From: Batillaria attramentaria
Lineage: Eukaryota > Mollusca > Gastropoda > Batillariidae
Assembly: GCA_018292915.2 (NCBI GenBank)
Contig: JACVVK020000033.1
Coordinates: forward strand, 754,501-818,500
Direction: 5' to 3'
DNA: 64,000 nt
The translations under genes were made by a program, and so were the position numbers. Positions 22,471-33,400 of the stretch are shown here, piece after piece. The first letter of the stretch is position 1; every line of letters starts with the position of its first letter. The notes beneath the pieces were generated by a model. It did no database searches and was not told the DNA's origin. It saw nothing but the letters and a program-made list of their open reading frames with translations.

Positions 22471-23404
22471 GTCACTGGATGAAATGTCCAAGAAGCTTTG
22501 AAAGAATGGAAAAAAGAACAGAAAGAAACTGAGAAAGCTGAAGGGATGAAAAAGCAGTAGACAGACTGACTGACTGACTGACAGACTGATGTGGCGCTCT
22601 ACGTCTCTGGTCACTCGAAGAAAGAAAGAAGTTCTACTTCTGCCAAGGCTCAAGCCAGCCTCGAACTCCCGACCCCCGCGGTTCCTAGCACAACAAAATG
22701 ACTGAACGGAGAGTTGTCGGGTCCCGCCCCATAGCCGGACAGGTGGGTGTCGCCGGCCGGCGAGGTGACAGACTGTTGTGGACAAGTCCGTGAGAATGTC
22801 TGGCACCCGCCGCTGTGTGGGCCAATTGTCACAAGGCGGCGATAATTTTCTCCCGAACTCGGTGAAGTCAGTTGAGGATAATTATCACTGTCCAGTCAGT
22901 GCAGCGGCGTGCCTCCACTGTGACAGCCCCGGTCTGTCTGGCAGGTGACTGTCACGTCCAAAACTGACTTCAAAAATGTCCTCCTCCCCCTCCCCCACCC
23001 CTCTCTTTTTTAGGGCTCGGGCGCCGCGTGTGTGTGTGCTTGTGTGTTGTACAGCCAAACCCAAGCAGATATAAACTGACTGAGTTGCAAAATAAGGCCG
23101 GGACAGGACCAGAAGTGAAAGCAGTAGAAGAGCTGTTTCATTGCACCAAGGTCGCAACTGACTGTTTCATTTGATTGTAGAACTGGATCTATAAATTTTG
23201 TGTAAAAGTAAACGCCCATCACAGTCAAGGGTACATCAAATCGGAGGCTGCCCCAGTCTGACTGGACTGCATCGTGTTCAGCTGTTCGCGGCCTGTTCCC
23301 TTAATTAGGATAGTACATGTCGCTGTCCCTACCCCGGCCCCATAACCTGCCCGCTAGCCAGGACCGTCTCAAGTCACTCTTGTCAGTGCCGGCCGGGGAC
23401 TCGG

Positions 23405-23465
23405 GTGGGTGGGTGTTTTGGGGGTTCAATGTCCTTTTCCACCACGTAAGGGTGATATCAAAGAC
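23405..23465 (-). mobile_element. SINE-1 tail-only insertion
   Basis: Only 61 bp of SINE-1 3' tail, yet flanked by a perfect 13-bp duplication GCCGGGGACTCGG at 23392-23404 and 23466-23478. This is a genuine, strongly 5'-truncated retrotransposition. Confidence 0.88.
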
Positions 23466-23478
23466 GCCGGGGACTCGG

Positions 23479-24399
23479 ACGTTACCCCTAGTTACCAACC
23501 GGGGACAGGCGCAACGAAGTGGACTTCTGGGCCCGTATGTAAAACTCGAGGTTAATTTAACCCAAACTAGGACAAAAGAAACCCCAAAACAAAATTAAAT
23601 TTAAAAAAGGAAGCCAAGAAAGAAAGACAAAATTCTTTTATAACGGCATAGGCACCTTGCTGGAATGGACCCGCTTCCTGATTAAAAACAACAACAACAA
23701 CAACAACAACCAAAAAAAACCCAGAAAATCAGTTTTACCCTAGAGCTAGTTTAGTTCGAGGTTAGACTCTAACTCGGGGCTAAACTCCCTAACCCCGAGT
23801 TTTACACGCGGGCCTTGTCAGGTTTTAGACACGGGTGGCCACCTACCCGCACAGGGTCATGCTTAGCTAATCTAGTTCTTTTCTTTTGATCTACACAGAC
23901 TGATTGCAGAAATTCAGTCAGCGGTTTCAGTGCAATTATACCGTCTTGTTCAGTTCACATTTTTCAAGTATTAGGCCCCTGCATCCCCACCGCTACTGAG
24001 TGTGCGAAAATCTGGTGTTGTCAGTGATGACCTCGCACTGGTACTCATGATGAAACACTGATCAGGACGATAATCAACTGAGCAGACGAAGGCCGCTCAC
24101 ACCGGCCGTCCGAGTAAAAGACACAGCTAGTCAGTCTCCTGACGAAAGGGCCTCAATTTGGGGTGTGGGAAAATTGACCAGCTGGGAACCAAAAACTGTG
24201 TTGGTCGGCATTCAGTTCGCGCAGCTTTCATTTGTGCCTACCCAGCTCTGTTCATTGTTCTTGTGGGTCGTTAACACACGCGTAACAAGTCAATTAACAC
24301 TTTCCTGAGCAAGCGCGGCCCTTCAAAAGACGTGTGGAGTCGGCGAAGCAATCACAGGGCCTCTCAAAAGTCAAACTGTGCACGAACCTCCCCCACCCG
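23479..24399. other. No gene; upstream flank of the EGF-CFC promoter
   Basis: AAC run at 23688-23710. 23740-23800 has related segments in opposite orientation (AACTCGGGGCTAAACTCC, CTAACCCCGAGTTTTACACG). No ORF of note. Confidence 0.5.
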
Positions 24400-24600
24400 A
24401 GCAGACGACATGCCTCACTGCTTTGGTTGGCTGCGCGCGGAATAATAGATAAGCAAAGCGGCCAATCGGCGGGCCGCGCGCGAGCCTCTCGCGGCTAGTC
24501 CGATCTATATTTACACCCAAAAGCACGTGGGGGCAGACGGCAGCGATAACGTCGAGTTCGGTCAGTGAGGCATGCTTTGCCGCTAGTGCACGCACAACGG
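24400..24600 (+). promoter_or_regulatory. Probable core promoter of the EGF-CFC gene
   Basis: A CpG-dense segment (24449-24500, many CGCG steps) unlike its AT-richer flanks. It contains CCAAT at 24462-24466, TATATTTA at 24506-24513, an E-box CACGTG at 24524-24529, and an initiator-like TCAGT near 24562. The first coding ATG of the gene model is about 220 bp downstream. Motif presence is seen; promoter function is inferred. Confidence 0.5.
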
Positions 24601-24784
24601 TGGAGTACACACGGGGATGTCGCTTGCGGAACTCAGAACAAGTTGCTCACTTGTGGCTTTTTCAAGCTGTGGTCAGGCGTAACTTTCCACCGTCTTCAGT
24701 TTCTCATTGCCTGGACTGCTTCTTCTGCTTTTGGATTTACGGATATCAATGAAGGACTGAATGAAAACCCCAGCAACAAAAATC

Positions 24785-24804
24785 ATGGATGTGTGTTCTG
24801 TTCG
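24785..24804 (+). CDS. EGF-CFC exon 1 (coding part): start codon and signal-peptide n-region
   Basis: ATG at 24785 has A at -3 and G at +4, a strong context. It encodes MDVCSVR (last codon split, phase 2) before the donor CG|GTGAGT. An in-frame upstream ATG at 24761, just after a TGA at 24758-24760, would add eight residues (MKTPATKI) but has T at -3. I chose the downstream ATG for its context. The 5' leader carries at least three short upstream ORFs starting at the ATGs at about 24572, 24617 and 24749. Confidence 0.6.
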
Positions 24805-26667
24805 GTGAGTATCGGTTGTACTGTTCTGCCCCTGTTATGTACAGCAGTGATCTCCCGTGGGAGACTACCTATGGTCAGCGATGTGCGTGTGCTGTGTGTA
24901 ACTTGTATCCGTAGGCGGTTTCACTGACTGAGTTTGGGGGTGGGGGTGTTGGTGAAACAGTGAAGCAACTGTTGAGAGATCAGCAGGAATGTGGTGTGTT
25001 TGATGCAGTCATGCGTTCACTTTGTTTTGGGGGATGAATCCGACCCCAGTTTTTGTTGGACAGACGAGTGACTGAGAGAGTGAGTTTTTCGGGCTTAACT
25101 GTAGCCGCCGCGCAACTGAGCACGACAGACTAATTCGCGGCTAATTGTTGCACAGATGATTGTCAGGCTACTGTAGTTAGGGCAACTGACGAGTTACCTA
25201 GGGGCATACACACCCCGAACTCAAACACCATGACTGAGTGAAAACTAACGAATAAATAAGAGAGAGCGAGAGAGAGGGGGAAAGAAAAACTGAGAAGGAG
25301 TCTGAGAGCGAGTACGTCAGTTCAGTTTAGTCAGTGTTCTAATGCAACAATTGCAGTTTTACTATATAGTGTCAATGCGCCTGTAGGAAATGGTGAAGAT
25401 TCAGCGCCGGCCTGGTGACGATAGAACCCAGGGGCATGCACACCCCGGCCGAGCTGAAATACCTTGACTAATAGAACTTAAATGAATGAGACCGGAGTGG
25501 GGTGGGGGGTGGGAGAAAGACTGAGCAGGAGAGAGAGCAGAGCAGTGGTCAGTTTTTGTGTTATGAGCATAATGTAACAATTAGTTATCGTTCTGTTTGG
25601 AGAAGCGTAGGCTGTCATCATATCATCAGTGCTGGTAGTGAAACTGAACAAAAACTGAGATGAGTCACTATTTTGTGTGACATCAGGATACACCCACACG
25701 ATATGACACAGCGACCGAGTAACACTGAGCAGGAAATAATGTAAACGCACGGCCGCGGGTACAGCTGATTTTCACGGAACACGGAAAGCACTAGAGATAC
25801 AGCTAAACCGGCCTCCGTCCGGCGTAGACTGACGCTGAATTCTTTTCAGTTCAGGTTATAAGTACATTGGTATAACTATTAAAAAGTGAAAGTTGGATGG
25901 TTGCTTGTCTCGGCTAGGTCGAAATTGATGCACTAGGTGACAGCTGAGTGCTGCCAGAACGTGAACGTCAGTGTGAAACTGGGTCTTTGTACGTCTGTAG
26001 CATAAACTGTGACCATATCGATTCGATCTTTTTTTTTAACTGAGTCCGAGCCGCGGCCCGCTCATCCCCTGCTCACTTATACTTGTTAAAAAGAAACAGC
26101 CACTGCACACCAGTGGGATCCACTTCAAGCCACTACTACACAAGGCGTGGGCCTTCTCGCTAGGCGCAAGACTACTGCGGATTGAGTAACTGTGGCTTCT
26201 AATGGTCTGAAATTTCAAGTAAAAATGCGATTTTTGCATGGACTATTAAGAGACATATCATATGAACGTTTCAGATCTAATTTAAAGTGTATCAGTTTTA
26301 TTCACTAGTGAACATGTTTCACGTTAAACTGACGGTGGAAAACACTATACTGTGACCACCACCACGACTGGCTTCGTCTGTAGCATGAAGATCGAATATA
26401 AACAACAGTCGCAGGACTATTATTTTGTTCTTGGGGTAAGCTATAACGTACGACCATAAGCTGAGAAAAAGTGGCCACCACAACAGGTGGCCTGTAAGCG
26501 CTGTTGAACTTCAAGCGATTACACCTTGATAATCCAGCGAACGGAAATAATTATTTGTGCTGGCCCACTTTTCAGTGCCCGCTTTCAGTATGTTAACATA
26601 CCGGTAGTAAATCATTTTCTATTGTCCGTCCGTACCGCACAACTCTTGACTCTGGTCCATCTGTTGG

Positions 26668-26725
<58 letters not shown>

Positions 26726-29700
26726 TCCTCTTCAAAGTCTATCTCAAATTGATTGCCGTGACGTGAAATAGCCAGCTGTCGCCTATAATGAAATGATAGG
26801 TTTAAGAGCTTGAAATGATTGCCGTTCAGTCTCCCAGTGACTGCCTTTTATCTAATAGTAGTTCTAAGTGGTACTGTCGAGATTTTGACTTGTTGAGCCT
26901 CTCAAAAACAACAACAACAAAAAACAACAACAACAACAACGATTTGTCATTGTCTCTATGAGAGCTACCGTTGTTCCGCCTTCTGCTTTCCATCCAGAGT
27001 TGCCTCCTATGTTAGGAGTGGCGTGGTGGCGTAAAACTGAAGTCCACCGCCGGACTCGTTAAATTGTCGCAGGTGTGCGTGTGTGTGTGTGTGTGTGCGT
27101 ATCTGTATTGTCAATGCCGTCAGTGGACTTTCCGGTTTTGTCAGCTTATAAACACTGCAAGCGGTAACGTACAACAACACGCGCCTGGCTTTTATCGGTC
27201 AGCAAGGAGGATTACAGGTACCTGGTTGTTTGAGCTTTAGCGCCCACTGCTTGCTCATCCCACAGCATCAGTCATGTTGGTTCGGTGATGGCTGAAGATT
27301 ATGACGCCACGGTCTGTTGACCCAGCGCCGCTTTCTATATCAAAACGTTACCTTTCGGTAGATTGCAGTCAGCGTGTCACGTGCTTGTTTGGACAATGAA
27401 GATGTTAGATGTTTGTGTTCATGGCGAAAGACGTCGCGATAGAGGCGGGCTACAATTGTTGCTGACATTCAACGAAACTTGTGTCTGTTCAGAGACAATG
27501 AAGCTCCAACCCCTCCCCCCCCCCTACACCTTCCCGTTTAAAAAAAAAAACAAAAAAAAAACCACACCGCCCCTCCCCCCCCCACCCTTCAGCAACATGT
27601 TTACACTACAATCATCTGACGCAGATATTTGAAAAAAAAATCAAGATGAAATGCGTGTATTACCACCCCCCCCCCCAAAAAAAAAAAAAAAAGAAAAAAA
27701 AAGAAAAGAAAAAGAAAACCACAACAAACCACAAAACAAACAAACAAACAAACCCCCCGCCCCCCCCCCCCCCAACAAACAAAAGCAAACAAACATACCC
27801 CAAAAAACCCCAAACAAACAAAAAAAAAAGAGAAAAAACAAAAACAAACAAAACAAACCCCCAACAAACCAGTGAACTTTAAGCAGTTTTTGCATACTAA
27901 TTACTAATGATAATTAATAATAACCATTACTCGTCAGTAGTGCATACTAACTGCTCTTCTTTTCTTGTTGCAGAGGCCTTGTTACATTGGTTGTTCAGCT
28001 TCACTCCATCGTCATCTTTGCCCAAGGTAAGCGTTTCAGGTCTTTGTTGAGAGAGAGAAAGAGAGAGAGAGAGGGATAGAGAGAGAGAGGCGTACTGGTG
28101 AGACATGCCAACTCCTGAACCTTGAACTTCGTTTGTCACACTCCGAGTCCGCAGAACTGATGACCTGAAACGCGCCGTCTGCTTTCGTCCAAATCTCGTA
28201 CACCTTTTCTGTACATCTACACACAAGAGCTTTGCCTTCTGTTCACAACAAAACATCTCCACGCAAGGTTGCCAGCCGGTGGCTCTAACAGATTTGTTTC
28301 TGGCCCGGCCAAGACCGATAATGCCAGGCTAATTCCTGTAATTGCCTGCCCTTGGGCTCCCTTGCGCTTCAGCTTTGAAAACCGAGAACAGTCGTCAGTT
28401 GTGTTTCACAGGTCTGAGTCGATAAAGCGGGGACAAAAAAAACAAACAAACAAAAGAAACAAACAAACAAAAAAAAAAAAAAAAAAACACACCAAAAAAA
28501 CAAAAACAAACCGAGTTAACGCGCAGTATGCAAGGTGAAAGGAAATAGCGATGTGGTGGTAATGACCACGTCACGATGTGAACTGAGTGTCTGTGCCTAG
28601 TTTTCATACAGTTAGTTATGTTTTGAAAGAAAAAAAATGAAATCAGGGAAGAAACTGACGTGATGACTTGATATAGTTTCCGTATTGCTTACTGATGGGA
28701 ATTATTGATGCGCGGCGTTTCTTACTGTTATTGATATGCCCTTGTCACCCCCTCCCCCTAATGACAGGTACTGCAAATTATACAAATGACTTTATTCCCT
28801 TCGTCAAACTAAGAAACGCGAAACGTGACAGTGTATTTGGGGCTTACGGGCGAAACGTACTGAAACCGGTTTCGGAAGACGGAAATACAAACATCTGAAA
28901 GCTACCGACAAGAAGATCTGTACAGAGTCTACAGCCATTGTTGTCGTCAGTCTTTTCTTGGGATCGCACTCTTGGGTGCGGGGGTGGGAAGAAGAACAAT
29001 GTACCCTAACACCGTAACAGAAGCCCAGGAGCGAAGACGTCAATGACACGTTCGTTAAAAGGTGCAGAAGTTCTAACCCCAGTGAATCAGATCAGCGACT
29101 GCCCAGGGCGGGACCGAGCCACCTGGGATGACCACAGCAACAGTGGCCGCCTACCCTCCGGCGGCTCCGGTCAGCTCTTCTTGGACTTACCGAGCTCTAA
29201 GACACTTGGCGTCAGCTTTTGAAGTTAGTCTCGGACACAGGCGCTTTACCAAGTGGTCATTAGATGGCCAAGAGGCCGTGTCCAGGATCTTGTTGAGAGT
29301 GATTACTGAAGTCATTTGAGCCCCTCAAGTTTAGGTCAGAGACCACCTGGGACATTCCGGCTACTACTGTCTATGTACATAGATTTCCGGCGGCAGTCAG
29401 TTTTAGTTTCGACCTTCCGGACAATGCAACGCGTTGAAAGCGTGCATAAGTGGTGATTACTTTTCCGCTGTCCTGTTGTGACTGTGCTTCAGTGACAACT
29501 TGGCAAAACGACAGTTTCTTTGTTTTTTTTTTTTTTTTTCCCCAGTAGGATTTATTTCGCTGCTGTCAATCACTCTGTATACTCTGGTTCCCTTTGTTTA
29601 ATGGAAGTCGGGTGACCCAACTCTGAGCTCAAGCCGGTTCGGACGATCTCGTGTTCGGATCCTAACAAGGTGAACAATTTATGAGGGCTGTTTTTCTTTC

Positions 29701-30309
29701 TCTCCATCATCGAAATCATCCTCCCGATGCTCACGACTGATGCTCCGGCCCCATCCATCCCATTAAAAAAAAAAAAAAAAAGGGGGAAAAAAAAAAAAAC
29801 AAGAAAAGGAAAGCCTTAACACTGTCCCATCCCTTTGTTTAAAGTGTCCGCCAAAGATCGCGGTTCGGCCATCATATGAAAACCTGAACCGTTCGGTGCA
29901 GCTTTTGTGAACCAGGTGAACCTAAACTCGGCGTCCGTCCTTGAAGCAGACGCGGGAAAGCAGGTGCTAACCCCCCCCCCCCCCTCCCCCCACTCCAACC
30001 CCCCTCCTGTGCAGACAGTTGTTTCGATAAGAAATCAGGGGCTACTTTCTAGAGAACGCACATCATATCCTACATCGTCTCCGGCTACAGTGTAGCCAGC
30101 ACCCCGCTGGCGACCCTGATGGTCTTCAGATTTCAGTGTCGATCAGTTTAGTAAAGACCTTAGACTTCGGCCGTTGGTTTTAACTGCAGCCTTCATTTCA
30201 GTTCCCCCGTGGTGTTATCCTTACATTTCGACTGACGACTGATAATGTAGTTTTCACTTTGTTTCCAGTATACTGAATGAAGTGTACGGAGCCCCTCCTC
30301 CCCTCCCCT

Positions 30310-30402
<93 letters not shown>

Positions 30403-33400
30403 TTCCACCCCGTCTTTCAAACTGACGCAAAGCGAGAGATGCCTAGAGGGGGAGGTGTACTATACGGCGAAATTGAACCTGATTAAAAAACAAATGTATC
30501 CAACGTTATCATAGTTTTGACATGAGGGGATTAGGACCTGCCAACACCTGTCACCGATAAAAACAAAAATGATTTTTCCATTTTTTCTCTGATACGTTAC
30601 AACGCCCGCTTTTTTTAGTGTGAGATCTATGTCACCTCCGTGCATAGCTGCTTGTCCGGCGTCTGCTCTCTCTCTCAAACTCTCTCGTGAAAACCTGTAC
30701 ATACAAGAAAACCTTTCAAATGCCCACCTAGATAACGTGACCGAAAGAGCGGAGTCCGTGCCCAACTGCTTCGCGGAATCGCGGCCTTTCAAACGGAGCT
30801 AACAGTTTATCTGCCGAACCATCTCCGCAACTTATTAGCGCCCAGCTTCACTTTAACAGCCAGGGCGACCTGCCAGAGGCGCAAATGGCCGCTTTAAGCG
30901 ACCACCTGCCGGGAGCGACCGCTAGGGTTCGCCCTTCGCTCACCTGGGCCGCGAGGTGGGTCGCAGTGTCAAGTTGGGGGAAAGCTTCACTAGAACGGAT
31001 ACCTAGAGTGTACAGAGCTGCGAGGTTTAGAGAAGACGCCAAGCCGGACTGACGCGGTGGCGTATGTATGGTCATTCATTGTGCACGGTTAGTGTACAGC
31101 ACCGTAATCTGCTTGCGAGCACGGGTTTCGCCGAGAGCCGGTGTGGAAATACAGGAACACGGTCCCCGCATACAGAGAATGAATCGGAGTGAGAGTGCTA
31201 GCTTAACACTGTGATGTTCCGTTGTATGCTCAGTTTGGGTTGCTGTGTCGGTTTCGGACTCTTTATTGTCGAATTTGTCAGTCTTTCAAAACTTTTACCG
31301 TTGAAATTTAAAGAGTTTTGTCATCATCATCATCTATCTGTCTGTCTGTCTGTCTCTGAGCCGGGGTGGCCGAATGGTAGAGCGTTGGACCTCTAATGCT
31401 CGGGCCCTGAGTTCCGAGTTCGTATCCCGACTAGGACGCTCAAATAATATTTGCGCTGGCTTTTTCGTCGTTGCCCCGTCCGTTTGATATCACCCGTATG
31501 TGGTGGAAAAGGACGTTAAACCCCGAAACATCCACCCACCCTGTCTGTCTATCTGTCTCGCTCCTTTCTCGGTCGCGTTTAGGTGTCACACTGACTTGAC
31601 AGCTTCTCAGTCCTGTTCTCGACAACTTGTCGCCAGGTGATGACAATCAGATTCGTCAGATAGCTATTGACATTCAGTGTACCAGACCGCCCAAATTACG
31701 AGGTTTTTTCGGTCATTGAAATCATTATGTAAAAATGTTACGTGTATGGCATTCATTTTGAGGCGGGAGGGGAGAAGGCCGGGTGATAGTTGGACTCAGC
31801 TATTGTCTGCAGCGCGAAAAGTTGCCTTGCCATCTCACTCGTGCAGGACGTCCCCCAAAACAAACAAACAAACAAACAAACACACACAACCCAACACAAC
31901 AAACACAACCCAACACAACCCAACACCCAACACCAACACCCACACCACAGCCAAAAGAAAATCCTACAAAACCCCGAACAAAACAACAAAACAAAACCAA
32001 CCCACAAAAAACACAAAACCAAACAACCCAAACAAACGAACAAACAACAGCAAAACCAACGAAACCCCCCCCCCCCCCCCAAAAAAAAAAAAAAAAGGTT
32101 TTGCACGCCTACCAGCAGTAAAATGCACTCCCAGCCAAATAAATCCGTTTGCCACGGGCACTGCCCAGGGACGCCGTCCCCACGCCTGTGGATAGAACCC
32201 TGTCACACTTTTTCCCCTTGCCACTCCAGCCAGTCGACGCTGACCGCGCTCTGCGGTGTATTGTCCAGCGCCGGACCGGCAGCGCAGTCGGCCCAGTGCA
32301 CGCTGGGAACGTGTGAACAGAAAATCCACTTGGCGAGCATGCGAGCTCGCTGCACAGAGGCACTCAGCGTGTGCAAAGGTCTGTTCAGTCTCCCCGCTGT
32401 TCCATCCTTGCACGAAATACTATTGCAATTTTCGTGCGTGGTTCGGTTTTAACTACCGCTGGTCAAAGTCACTGACGGACCCCCGGACTTCAGTTCGCAG
32501 CTAGTGCAGAAACAACTTTACTTTTCACCGCCCAGTCCCGTGGAACATGAATCATGCAGTTTAGTGACGCGCGAACGCTGATTTAAAGACTTGTCCGTCC
32601 TCGAGCGGATTATATGGCACTGCGCCCTCAGCCAATAATGCCATTTTCATGCCCGCTCCACCTCTTTTATCTCCTCGCCAGAAGAGCTCTTATCTGGTCA
32701 GCCAGCTGTCCGCGGTCATCTCGCTCCGATGGTCAGTCTCAGTGCGGAGTTGTGAGCCGTGGTGTGTGCGGTACATAGCGAGAGGAGAGAGGGCCATTTA
32801 AGTTTTAGTTTTATAATTTTTTTTTAATCAGCGTGGATGATCGAACCTTAAAAAAAAAAGCCGCCATGCCAGGGCCCGAGTGAACCAACCCAGCATTTGA
32901 ACAGCCTCACAGACGACACTTGGACGACCTTTTCTTGTAGCTATGCTTCTTCACAAGTTTCGACGGCGGTTGCTCCCAGTTAAAGCCGTTATCTTAAAAC
33001 ATGAGCACATTCACGTCCTTAGATGGCAGTAACGTATTAGTACAAGTCGGTTTCTGGTTGGTAAACGCCGGCGCCTTTCAATCGTTCTAACCAACAACTG
33101 AAAATTCAAAACGTTTTTGTTTCCGGTGCTATGACGTTTAGAATTTGAAGAGGAAAAAACAAACAACAACAACAACAACAACAACTAAACACGCGGTGCT
33201 GTGGGGTGGGAACCCACTGGTTGACGGTGCAGTGATTTGGAGCGGCAAACGGTAGCACCTGGATAAACAAACGCCCGTCCAGTTTTGTTTCACCCCCGTG
33301 AGATTACCGAGAGACTGTGTGGAGCTTTCGTCAGCGTAAAGATACCGGCTTGAACTGAACTGGTCTGATCTGATCGAAGTTCAGACGGAGTGTTCTGTTC

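Larger units (their letters stand above)
24805..27973 (+). other. Intron 1 of the EGF-CFC gene
   Basis: Begins GTGAGT, ends TTGCAG, about 3.2 kb. It holds a degenerate repeat copy (26036-26245), a CA microsatellite (26671-26723), CAA runs near 26910, poly-C blocks at 27510-27590 and an A/C-rich low-complexity block at 27660-27870. No further ORF or exon could be supported. Confidence 0.55.

Noticed and set aside
24565..24927. 120-codon frame overlapping exon 1
   Set aside because: Different frame from the exon 1 start and reads through the donor site into the intron. It starts at a GTG, and no recognisable protein content was seen.
31783..32452. Long frames in the A/C-rich block, up to 220 codons
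   Set aside because: They read as runs of Lys, Asn, Thr, Pro and Gln from AAAC/CCAA simple sequence continuing into REP-2. This is composition, not a gene.
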